Origin: Thalassia testudinum
Lineage: Eukaryota; Streptophyta; Magnoliopsida; Alismatales; Hydrocharitaceae
Length of the DNA stretch: 64,000 nucleotides
Assembly: GCA_037157565.1 (NCBI GenBank)
Contig: JAZHRO010000003.1
Span: forward strand, 71,426,501 to 71,490,500
Direction: 5' to 3'
Shown here in pieces: positions 47,818 through 57,773 of this stretch (its first letter is position 1; every line of letters starts with the position of its first letter). Made by a program: the position numbers and the translations under genes. Under the pieces are notes generated by a model. It made no database searches. It was not told where the DNA came from and saw only the letters and a list, made by a program, of their open reading frames with translations.

Positions 47818-49806
47818 GGGATGTTTATTTGGACCTGCTCAAAGAGCTTGATCAGGTCCTCCTCAGGAGACATGGGTTTAGCTGTCCTTTTTCCCTTGGT
47901 CAAGGCCAAAGGAAATTGAACCTTGGCTGGTTCCTCTAGGATAGGTCGAGGTTTTTGATCTGGGATAGGGATAGGCACATCTTCGATAACTATCCTAGGG
48001 TTTGGGTCACTACCAGGCATGGAGTGGTCTGGATAAGGTGGATCTTGGGTTGCTTTACCACTATGGGTTGTTACCGAATTTAGTCCTGCCTGGTTCTGGT
48101 TGGGTGTTGGTAAGATGGGTTGCTGCTGTTGGTAACCTGCATAAGAGGTTGATGCTTCCATTCTCTCAAGTGATGGAATAGAAGGGGCTTGATAGATCGA
48201 GTGTGCTTGGCCCAGGTTTGGGTTCATAATGTGCTGCTGGGTCAGCATGCCATTCGGGTTAGGAAGAGGCTAAGAAGGAAGGCTGCCCGGTTGGCAAGAA
48301 TTTTCCAATTGGGCAAGTTGGTTGCCGACCTCTGTGATTTTGTCCTTATGTTATTTCTGGATAGCCTCATTTATTCTTTGAATGTCCGCTAGAGTTTGGA
48401 GAATAAGGGACATTTGGTCTTGGTGGATTAGTGGGGTTCGGCTGAGGCTGAGGCGGCTGATAAGGACGAGGGGCTGAAAGGGTGGTCTTGGGTTTTGACA
48501 ATTTCCCGCCCACTAGAAATTGGGATGGTTTCACCATCCAGGGTTGTAGGTGTTGGAAAATGGGTCATTCTAGATGGCGTTGAGGTCCTCGTAGGTCTGA
48601 GGAGCCTCAGGAAAGTCGGAGAATGGGGGAGTAGAGTTCCCCCGATAAGGATAGAAAGGATCGGAGGTCCCTTCGATCTTGGAGTTAGATTGGGGTGGAT
48701 ACGAGTCCATCTCAGGGGAATGTCGGTGGAAAATGTTCTGCATAGTTTCCTATGCTGGAGGGGGCTGTGCGAAGGAGTTCTGCGCAGAGGTGGCTCACTG
48801 TAAGTGCTGTGTCAGCTCATCCACCTTCTTCTCAATAATTGAGACCTTGTCCAACTGACTGGCCATTAATTCCAGGTCAACTGATGCAGACATGCCCTGC
48901 ATTTTATGTGCTCCCCTAAGGTTCGTCGCTATGCGGGTATTCGTCCCGTCGAATAATCCCATGGAGTCATTGTTGATGGAGTTCTCGCACATATTTGCAA
49001 GAATCTCCCACACGGTGTCTTCATGTTGACCCATGATATTCTCTCCGCAAGTTCCATTGACGAACAGTCTAATATCTTCATGGGGTCCCTGGTAAAAAGA
49101 CTAGACTTGTTCCCATTTAGGAACTCCGTGATGGGTATACTTTCTCATGAGATCCTGGAATCGATCCCATGCCTCATGAAGAGGTTCTCCTGTCTACTGT
49201 ACGAAGTGAGTAATCTGATGGTGCAAGCCGTTTCTTCGATCAACGGGAAAGAACTTCTTCAAATGCTCGGACTAAAGTTCTTCCCAAGTGATGATCGGGC
49301 GGGTCTGTGTCTGATACCAATGAGCCGCCCATAAGGGAGAAAGAGAACATCTTCATGAGTAAGATATCCCGATTCAGTGCATCTGACCCGAAGGTCTAGG
49401 CCAAATGCTTAAGCTGTTTAATATGCTGGAAGGGATCTTCAGAGTTAAGCCCGTAGAATTTAGGTATGGCATGAATCATGTTGGGCTTCAATTCAGAATC
49501 ATGTCCTCCAGTCGGGATTCTGACTCTAGGATCAATTGCCACCGCAGCGGGATTATAGTGATCTCGTATCATGGGACGCTGCGGTAGGTTCATGAAGTTT
49601 TAGAAAAGATCATTGAGTCGCTGGAGCTGGTGCTCAAGATTATTTTCTTCTTCAACAGGCTGAGCCATTGTGGAAGAAGGGGAATTAGGTTCAGAGTTAG
49701 AAGAGAGGTCTATGCGGAGTGGTTGTCGCACAAACAAAGGTACCGAGGCTTGGCTTTGGGGAGAGTGGATTTCTAGAGGAGGTTTTAAGGACCTCCTACC
49801 AAACAT
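47818..49806 (-). pseudogene. RE4 gag and connecting region
   Basis: Gag begins at an ATG near 49806 (M-F-G-R-R-S-L-K-P-P). The 49396-49593 part has R-I-P-T-G-G-H-D-S-E-L-K-P-N-M-I, the capsid core start, and E-D-P-F-Q-H-I. The 48795-49034 part corresponds to the end of the capsid (C-E-N-S-I-N-N-D-S). The Gln/Pro-rich stretch at 47814-48248 has V-T-T-H-S-G-K and the D-L-I-K-L-F-E-Q-V-Q-I-N-I-P segment that precedes protease. At least four frame breaks separate these pieces. Confidence 0.8.
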
Positions 49807-49940
49807 GCACTGATGGATTGGACGAGGTTAGAAAGTGTTGGACCAAATCAAGACACCCAAGGTATGTTGGGTGACTATAGAGGTTCGGGTGGATGATATA
49901 CCATGATCAGAAGGTCGTCCACCTGAGAATTACCTGGGCA
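49807..49940. other. Short unassigned joint between RE4 and RE5
   Basis: About 130 bases that match neither the RE1 gag pattern nor a leader I can identify. Confidence 0.35.
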
Positions 49941-50621
49941 GCGTGGGATTCGTAGCAAGTAGAGGCGTAAGAGTGTTCATTGTGTTTCTAACCTCGTCGA
50001 GATGCTTTGCTACGATATCTACTTTCTTCAGTTTTTCTGCAATAATCTCTAAATCCTTTGAACTGGACGGATTACCAATCCCATGAATGCCCTTATGCGG
50101 ATTTTCGTGATTTGTATTTGCTCCCCGCAAAAATTGTGACATTGATGCATTGTTGATCGAGTTTTCCACCATCCCTTCAAATAATTCTGAAGCGGATTCT
50201 ACGTCGCGATTTAGAAAATTCCCTGCACAAGAGGCATCGACCAGATTGCGAATACCCTCTTGTAAATCATAATAAAAGATATGCATGAGTTGCCAACGAG
50301 GGATGTCAGATGTGGGCATTTCCTTTGAAATTCATTAAAATGTTCCCATGCTTCATGAATTGGTTCTCCTCGATTTTGATTGAAAGTAGTAATAGCTCGC
50401 CTTAAAGCATTGGTTCGACCAATTGGAAAAATTTCTTCAAAAATGCGAATTCGAGTTCAGGCCAAGTTAAGATTGGTCTTGCTAGAGTTCTATACCAATA
50501 AGCTGCTTTATCTTTAAGGCTAAAAGAGAACATTTTCATTAGTAGGATTTCCCTATTTTGATTTCCAGGACCAAGAGTTTGAGATAAAATTTTAAGATCT
50601 TCAATGTGTTGAAATGGATCC
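49941..50621 (-). pseudogene. RE5, gag fragment closely related to RE1
   Basis: From GTGGGATTCGTAG at 49944 onward this matches RE1 gag at 8962-9640, minus strand, with few differences. The matching segments include the capsid core A-A-Y-W-Y-R-T-L-A-R-P-I and I-P-R-W-Q-L-M-H-I-F-Y. It is cut at 50621 by the RE6 LTR, in the middle of the capsid, and at the left by the RE4 joint. The same orientation as RE4 makes it look like a second gag upstream of RE4 gag. Only a fragment; no start or end present. Confidence 0.88.
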
Positions 50622-51126
50622 TGATATAGACACATCAATCTAGGTTAAAATGCCAATTCATGCATGTTCCTAGGCTTAGATTTTCATTTCATGCAATAAA
50701 TATTGCATAACATGCATCATTGTGAATTTAGAGTAGTTGTATATATTTTGGGTTAATTAGGTTCTTTTTATGGTTAGGAGAGGAGAGGATTTATTTCAGG
50801 GACTCAGATGGATGATTAGACCATACAGATCTGATTAATACAACGATTGGAGTCTAACGCCTCTGAAATCGTCCAGATCGGAGTCCCATAGCATCACATG
50901 AAGCCTGAGGAAGATCAATGGCCAGGGGGCAATGCGACATCCATACAGGTTTCGGATGGAAAATCCAACCGTACGGAAGGATCCTGAGAGACGATCGTAG
51001 TCCGACAATGCGAGAATCATCTCGATCGGAGCACCGTGGCACCCTCTACAAAATAAAGAAGAATGGGCGGCCCAGGTGGCATCACGTGGCGCCATCCAAG
51101 TCACCCAGCGTTGGCCAGCAGCAGCA

Positions 51127-51213
51127 GCGCACATGCACAGTCGTAGCCGCACGTAGCGCACGTGCACAGCCATAGCCGCACGCAGTGCACCATGCACAGC
51201 AGCAGCACAGCAT
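51127..51213 (+). repeat. Three 29-base GC-rich tandem units
   Basis: Units at 51127-51155, 51156-51184 and 51185-51213 share GCGCAYRTGCACAG and AGCCGCACG words; the third is the most diverged. They lie about 240 bases upstream of the TATA box. Confidence 0.65.
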
Positions 51214-51450
51214 ATGCCACACGCGCGTGCACAAGGTGCGTGATGCATGCAAGCAGAGCGTGTCAGCGGGGCAGGTGCTAGTGGGGTGGGCGCGAATCTT
51301 CAGCGACACACCTTTAGTGACGCTTGCAGCTATCACTAATGGTCAACGCACACCAGTAGGTGGATTTGAAGGGCAGATCTTCAGCGACAGCTACAGCGGC
51401 GTTTATGGATGTTAGTAATGACCCAGAAGCGAATTTATTCTTCCTCTCCA

Positions 51451-51460
51451 CTATAAAAGA
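51451..51460 (+). promoter_or_regulatory. TATA box of RE6 LTR
   Basis: CTATAAAAGA, about 710 bases before the LTR end, as in the RE2 counterpart. Confidence 0.6.
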
Positions 51461-52167
51461 ACCTACCCACCACCATTCCAAACCATCTCTTCCTTTCTTC
51501 CTCTCACCTCCTCTAAGGATCTAGAGAGAGCTTCTCCCAAGCCCAGGATGCTCCTCTAGAGTAAAGCCAAATAGTTTTCCATCCTCTCACCCCCCTTCGT
51601 TTAGCATCCCGTGGCCGTCCTCTCACCACCCTTCGGGAAGAAGATCCTCACCACGATGTCGTCTTGCCCCATCCTCTTTCCTCTTACTCCATCCTCCTTC
51701 GTCTCGCTCCTCGCCACCTTCCTCCAAGCAACATCAGAGCGAGTCATCGTCCGAGCATCCGTCGAGGGGGATTTCTCTCACCTCATTCTATCTTTTTATG
51801 CTTTCATAGTGTAGATTTTTCCTGCTTTCATAATGTAACAAAAATTCTTGATGAATAGATAATTGTTTCTCTCTCTTTCTCTCTCTCTCTTTTATATTTA
51901 AAAGTAGATTAGCTAGATAAGCATTTGTTGATATGATCTCTTGCTTCCTAAAAATACCAAAAAAATTAGAAAAGATGAAAACGACCGCGAACAAATAAAA
52001 ACGAAGCACAGTTTTCAAGTAAAGTAAACGTCGCCTCCCTGTCTTCGACTCGGGACTCCCTTAGAGTTTCAACAAAAATTTTATTTGATCGATGTGTTTT
52101 GCAACTACGATGACAGGTTACTTTGTAACCTCGATTTCTAAACACGCGAAACACGGCACGACCATTT

Positions 52168-52185
52168 TGGTGCCATTGCCGAGGA
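52168..52185 (+). other. RE6 primer-binding site (tRNA-Asp type)
   Basis: TGGTGCCATTGCCGAGGA, a near match to the complement of the tRNA-Asp 3' end, three bases after the LTR. Confidence 0.8.
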
Positions 52186-53385
52186 GGCAACGGAATTTAC
52201 TTTATTGTTTATTGCATTTCTTTGCATTTACATATCATTAACCCTACTTGTCTTTGATCTACTGTCTTGCAGGTACCCTATCATGGAGATCAAAGTGCGA
52301 TAGACCAGAGTAAAGTGCGGGTAGTGTGTTTTGTAAGTGTCCCCCTCACCACCCCCACCTTAGTTTTCATTCCATAACCGAAAAACTCAAACCCAAATCA
52401 ACTTGGCTGCTTTTCATGAACCCTAGGATAAGTTTGATTGTTTGTTTGCCACTTCCACTCACCTCGCCATCCACATAAATAAAAAAATAAAAATAAAAAG
52501 TTGTTATCTGATTGTGGGATTTTTTGAAAGCTACACACTTAACACCCACAACTTCTTATCCTAAGGCGCATAATCACTTTGATTCTACCACTTAAATGGT
52601 ATCTAACCTGTGGACCCGATACACTTCAACTAAATACACATAAGTGAGTAGAAATTTAAATAGGTTAAAAATTCTTGTGTGCCTAAACTAAGTGGTGCAA
52701 TAGGCCAATTGATTGAGCTGTTTGGGCCGCACCACTCAATCTAAAACTAATCCATCAAGTAGCTTGCCACTTAGGGTTGATTCTTAGGGCTGAACTAGGC
52801 ACTCCACATTATTTTTGATTTTTAAAGGAACATATCATCACCCATGCTTTGAAAACATGGAGTGTTCTACTAAACCTTGATTGAACCAACCTAAGAATTA
52901 AACCCTAAAAGCTGCTAAACAAGGTTGAACCCTAAAAGACACATCATTAAATAACCTTGTTTGAGAACCCTGGTTCTGCACGCACACACATTTTAACTGA
53001 TCGCTAAGGTCACAACCCATCTGAAGGGCCCATCACATTCTTGAAGCACTATTGTCCCAATCCTAACTAAAATTGATTAGACGTTGGCCATAAGGACTGG
53101 TCCACTCGTCGGGATCCAGATTGAGATTGTTCACGATTATCTTGCTTATACTAGTCAATCTAATGTCTAGCTTGGGGAGTAGTGTCAAACGACCGTGGCT
53201 GCGGGGTACACAAGGAACTGGAGGCGTAAGCCAAAGGAAGAACCTTCTCCTCAGTGCCTCCTTCTAACTGGTTGGATTGCCTGGACATAAGTAGAGTAAA
53301 ACATTCATAATCTTAGGATGGATTCTGAGAGTTTGTAGACCTTTAGGCTACCCAACCTAAGGACAGGCTTGTATTTTTGTTTTGA
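52186..53385 (+). other. RE6 leader with two conserved hairpins
   Basis: About 1.2 kb with no credible ORF. A block near 53183-53290 matches the RE3-type and RE7 leaders although the LTRs differ. Within it, GGC-GTAA-GCC (53223-53232) and GGAAG-AAC-CTTCT (53236-53248) can fold as adjacent hairpins. Confidence 0.7.
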
Positions 53386-54918
53386 TGGGCTCCTTTCTCC
53401 TCTGGTTTCCCTCCTTACTTCACGAAGTACCCTTCCACATCCTACACACATTTCACATCCTATCCTCCTACCACCACTTATCCCCAATATGATTACTATC
53501 CAGACTTGACTTGTAATTACCCATCCACTGGCTGGGATGACTTTGATTGGGGATATGAATCCAGACCTCAGTGTCCAGGACCAAACCCTGGACAACAAGA
53601 CTATGATTATTATCCTTCCTAGAGCAATAATGATTATGGACCTCCATCCTTTGATGACCAAACCAACCCAATCTACAATCAGGAAGGATATCATGATTAT
53701 AACTCCTACCCTCCCCAGTATTCCACTGAATATAGGTCGCCACCATCCTTTGAACAACCTAGAATGACCTACTTTCAGGGAGGGACCCGAGAACCTCGAC
53801 ATCTTGACTCCCATAGATTTAACCTAAACTCACCCAAACCTGAACCGAACTAGTCGGCTCAGGTGAATCAGATCCAGGATAGGGTGTTGGCTAATTTGAG
53901 GAACACTATACAATCTTTAGAAGCTCAGCCAACACCATGCATTGAAGCACTAGAGCCTATGATAAAAATGATTGATGAACCTAATAGTTCTCTATTGTAT
54001 TTGCTCCAAAGTGTTAGGGATAGGGACTTGGGTGAGTTTCTTCTTGGGAAATTGTCAAGGTTGAGGATGAAATTTGTGGTCGCACTAGTCAAATCTTGGG
54101 ATGATTCTCAAAATGAACCCCCTTCAGCTGAGGCAATGTCTGAACCCGCTCAGGCGCTTGTCAGGGGGATACATTTTCTGAGATTGGGGATGACCAAGAT
54201 GGGCTAGAGCAACCATTTGAGGATGAAACGATTGATTCACCTGAGATCCCAAGCCATGGAGCGAGGAAAAATATGTCTCCACGGACCATGAAATGACATA
54301 TGATTTTTAGACATATATGAATGAGGATCATCAATTCTTTGACTCTGAGGGTGAAGAATCTTTAGGTGAAGTCTCACTTGAACATAAGGAAAACTATTTT
54401 AGTGAGATAAACGGGCATGAGGAATCTGATGAACCATTTGATAGCCTGTTCATTGAAGATTTCGATTCGATTGGGGTTACCTAGAGGATTCGAATCTTGA
54501 TGATTCAATCAGTGACCACAATCCTCATCTGCACCCCGAAGAGCTGACTTTTGAGATCTTTGTGCCCAAGCCAATCTTGATTCAGCCACGATTTCTAGAC
54601 TTGGGAGAATCAGGTGGGGTTAATAATATGCTAGAGGTCTCGAAGCCTGAGCCCTTAATGTTGGAGGATAGAATTGTTGAAATGAAAATTTGGGAGGTTA
54701 ATTTTGAGGGAAGAACAAGTTTGGATATAAGGGTTCCTAATGACCTGAAACCACCTATCTTCTATATGAACCCTTATGATATCTTTCACGTGCGACCGAA
54801 GCCTAGAATAACTGATTATTTTTCTGAGCTAGATGTTAAGTGGACAACCACACCTATTGAACCATCTTTCCCCATTATCCGACACTTTGGTCTTGAGTTG
54901 CACACCACTAAACCGTAG
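53386..54918 (+). pseudogene. RE6 ORF of unknown function
   Basis: A long broken reading frame of about 510 codons that I cannot assign to a family. The first 150 codons are rich in Pro, Tyr, Asp and Ser (for example T-Y-P-Q-Y-D-Y-Y-P-D). A helical stretch follows (D-R-V-L-A-N-L-R-N-T-I-Q), then an acidic region (E-E-S-D-E-P-F-D-S-L-F in a shifted frame) and a conserved-looking end with P-K-P-I-L-I-Q-P-R-F-L-D-L-G. TAG stops lie at 53620, 53851 and 54205; frames shift between about 54205 and 54490 and return for 54562-54918. It lacks capsid, protease and polymerase motifs. Position just after the leader is that of gag. Length and architecture resemble the RE7 ORF. No initiating ATG is certain: a TGA lies at 53383 just before the open stretch. 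Confidence 0.55.
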
Positions 54919-55249
54919 GCCCGACCCCGCAAACACAGCAACCTTCGATTATGGGTGATTTTCATCTAAAACTTGAGAACCACTCGACCCTGGGGCATGG
55001 GTCTGCACCATAATCTCATCCACATCTGTGGACATCTTCTGCTGGATGGTTTCAAAATCAATATTTTGATTTTGATTCTAAACCACACTTGTGAATTCTC
55101 AATATCTTCTTTGTATGTATGCTATGCCTAGCTGAAGGCATAAAACTTAGCACGTGTGTAGACACCCTTCTCTCTGCGAAGCTGACCAGATTTTCATGAC
55201 ACTCAGGTGATGTTCTGTTTACTCTGCCCTTTTCATGTCTTTATTTTTA
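54919..55249 (+). other. RE6 post-ORF sequence
   Basis: About 330 bases with no feature recognised, ending at the hairpin and G-run. Confidence 0.5.
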
Positions 55250-55287
55250 CAATGAGGACATTGCATCATTTGGGCATGGGGGGGTGG
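55250..55287 (+). other. RE6 AGGA-loop hairpin with G-run
   Basis: CAATG-AGGA-CATTG, 14 bases, then GGGGGGGTGG. Same stem sequence as RE1 and RE4. Confidence 0.6.
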
Positions 55288-55628
55288 ATAATCAATTCCT
55301 GAAATCATTTTGTTAACTCTGTAGAATTCCTTTTAGTTTCATAAAGAATAAAAAAAATTTGAAAATTTTTCTAAAAAAAGGAAGAAATTAGGAAAAGAGA
55401 ACATAGGCATTTGGAAGTTATTAACTTTAGGAAATGATACGAGAGGACCTAAACACTTAGACTCTTTAGGTCTTCGAGCTTAATTAGCCTGGGTGTGCAC
55501 TTGAATGTGGACTTAGTCTTGAGTCCTCGTCAATTAAAATTCATTTTAAGATGGTAAATAAATTGGGATGATAAGTATATGACTTATCAACCTGCCCTCT
55601 AATTTGGGGGGATTTTAAGGCTAAGCAA
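55288..55628 (+). other. RE6 3' non-coding remnant
   Basis: About 340 bases, AT-rich, cut off where the RE7 LTR starts. No ORF and no CCACCAAATA motifs. Confidence 0.5.
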
Positions 55629-57753
55629 TGATTGTGCAGCAATCATAGGTCTTAATTCGCCTAGATTAAGCTAGGACTTAGCATAAGTTAGGGTTATTCA
55701 TGCATGCATACACATTATCGGCATCTTGACTGCATTCCTTTAGCTATGCATAAAATAATGTTATAATGTGCTGATTAAGTGCATTAAGTCGATTGTAGGG
55801 AATAAGCTGATCAGGAGTTGGATCTGAAGCTGGATCAGGAATAACGGGAGTTGTAGCAGAGCTGGAGCAGAAGGCCTAGTTTAGATGTAGGAATAATAAT
55901 GGAAGGGGGTTAAAGGTTTTCTATTCTATTAAGTAGAAATAAAGCAATAAAATGTGAAGAGGTTAGGTCCATCCCAGCGCTAGGATAGCCTAGAGACTTC
56001 CCCAAGCCTTAGCCACCCTTAGATTAGGTCACAACACCCTAGGAAGCCCTAAAGCCCTAGTACCAAGCCTTCTATGGATGTCCAGATAAGTTTAAAGACA
56101 TCCAGGACCCTTAGCTAACTCCCTCACACTTCAAACCCACTTCTGCAGTGTTATTGGACATCCAAACACTTTGTCAGACATCCAATTTCTGCAGAATACC
56201 CAAAACAGAACTCGAAATGCTTCCTAACTCTGATTCGACGTCCAGACAACAAGTCTGGACTTCTGATTTTTGAGTATAAGACGTATGATTCTATAATTAG
56301 ACGTCTGATACTACTCTCCAATTCCTGTTTTGAGATTTAAGCCTTGATCTTGGATCTCTAGGTCCCTAAACCCAATTTCAACCCCATAGGAACCTAAATT
56401 AAGGTGCCCTAACCCTAGTACATCACCTCTAAACCTCCCTAAGGACCTAATTAGGTCCTCACTAAACCTAAATGACTTGGATCTTAGTCAATTACATCAG
56501 CCTATTCAATTGGACTCATTGAGTCCAATTGAGCCCTGATCTCAGCACACACTGTCCAATTGGACTCAGTGAGAGTCCAATTGACCTAGACCTAACTTAA
56601 TTGAGTTTCTTTACTCTCAATTAAGTTTCCACACACCCAATTAAACTTGTATTAAGTTTAATTTCACTTTACCTTAGTGAATTAGGGTTGATAACCCTAA
56701 TTTGAGACCTACCTTGACCTAAACCCACTAGAACCCAACCTAATCAACCTAGCCACCTATGTTTCGACCCACACACACCATCCACACGAAAACATCTACC
56801 CTAGAGTTCTCTAGAACTCTCTACCATGTGTGGTTGCCTTGGTTGCCAAAAGTAGCAACCAAGAGCCATTCAATTTTTAGATCCACATTTGGTGGATCTA
56901 AAAACGACCATCCACCCTCTCTCTCTCACTCTCCCACGAGCTCCCACAATAGGCCACTCTAGAGAATTCCATAATTCTCTAGAGAGCTTCCCTTAGGTCT
57001 ATAAAAGGACCCCTTGGGTGGCCATTTGCAACCATTCACTTCCTTGGCATCCATTCCACTTAGAATAGCCACTTCCATCTCCACTCCACCTCCATGAGTT
57101 GAGCACCACCATGGAGGACACCATGCCAGGATGCTGGATCAACCGTTCTTCTCTCCAATGGTTGGCCTAAGCTACATTGGCCGCCCCTCATTCTCTTCTT
57201 TACCACTCCAAGGCCATCGGGGACCACCCCTGAATGCCCTCTATTCTTCTAGCTCTAGATCATGCTCTTCATAATTTTTATTGCTTTCATTTATTGCTTA
57301 GTAGTTTAGTCTTACTTCTCCCCCAATGATGCATGCGAAATCCCCCCGTTGATTCTTGTATGCAATCGTTTTCTGGTAGTTTGATTTAATTTTAAGCATT
57401 CATGTATAAGCTTTCCTCTAGATTTCCTTATGGAACAACTCCCCCACGATGAATGAAATTTAATTTTATATATTTATCTCTTATGTGTTTGAAATCACCT
57501 TGAGCTAAATGATTATCATATTTGCATGATTTAAGTGCCTTTTCTTTAATCGCTTATATATTACGCACCAGCATGTCGTTTAAATAAAGTACAGTGGCTT
57601 TAAGATCGATTTCAAAAACAAAAACATCTCCCAGAGAAGAATCATCGGGACTCAAAGTCTCGTTATTTTCAAAACAATATCTTTGTTGGATCGTATTTCG
57701 CAACTATACTTCGATGCTTTTATCAAAAATGCGATCTACGATTTCTCCCAACA
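55629..57753 (+). repeat. RE7 5' LTR
   Basis: 2125 bases, from TGATTGT-GC-AGCAATCA to CCCAACA, three bases before the primer site. Compared with the RE3 LTR (2130 bases) and the partial 3' copy at 63055. Includes GACGTC-type motifs (56080-56310), a 12-bp-arm palindrome (56507-56531), a hairpin (56957-56984) and a TATA box (56999-57008). Confidence 0.9.
56957..57008 (+). promoter_or_regulatory. Hairpin and TATA box of RE7 LTR
   Basis: CTCTAGAGAATT and AATTCTCTAGAG form a perfect 12-bp stem around CCAT; the TATA word CTATAAAAGG begins about 15 bases later. The RE3 LTR has the same layout with one stem mismatch. Confidence 0.6.
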
Positions 57754-57755
57754 AA

Positions 57756-57773
57756 TGGTGCCGTTGCCGGGGT
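57756..57773 (+). other. RE7 primer-binding site (tRNA-Asp type)
   Basis: TGGTGCCGTTGCCGGGGT, the best match in the window to the complement of the tRNA-Asp 3' end. Confidence 0.85.

Larger units (their letters stand above)
39900..49940 (-). mobile_element. RE4, Athila-type element lacking its 5' LTR
   Basis: Minus strand. From the left: 3' LTR (39900-42600), polypurine tract, non-coding tail, integrase, RNase H, RT, protease and gag. To the right of gag no primer site or LTR is found; the sequence changes to RE5 gag near 49940. The left LTR end interrupts the RE3-type leader cleanly after ACTGG (39895-39899), the likely left target duplication. Domains are broken but RT/RNase H is open for 287 codons. 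LTR-end hairpin sequence is shared with RE1. Confidence 0.86.
50622..52164 (+). repeat. RE6 5' LTR
   Basis: 1543 bases from TGATATAG to ACGACCA, next to the primer site at 52168. Related to RE2. Holds three 29-base tandem units (51127-51213), a TATA box at 51451 and a CT-rich simple repeat at 51866-51893. The second LTR is missing, so the left limit rests on the abrupt end of the gag match. Confidence 0.75.
50622..55628 (+). mobile_element. RE6, gag-pol-less Athila-type element (3' end cut)
   Basis: Plus strand. 5' LTR (50622-52164), tRNA-Asp type primer site, leader with the two-hairpin block, one long broken ORF, AGGA hairpin and G-run, then about 340 bases before RE7 begins. No gag, protease, RT or integrase motif is seen anywhere between the primer site and RE7. 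It inserted into the RE5 gag. Its own 3' LTR is not in the window; it should lie beyond RE7. Confidence 0.78.

Noticed and set aside
53305..53814. 169-codon minus-strand open stretch opposite the RE6 ORF
   Set aside because: It is the shadow of the Pro/Tyr-rich plus-strand frame and has no motif.
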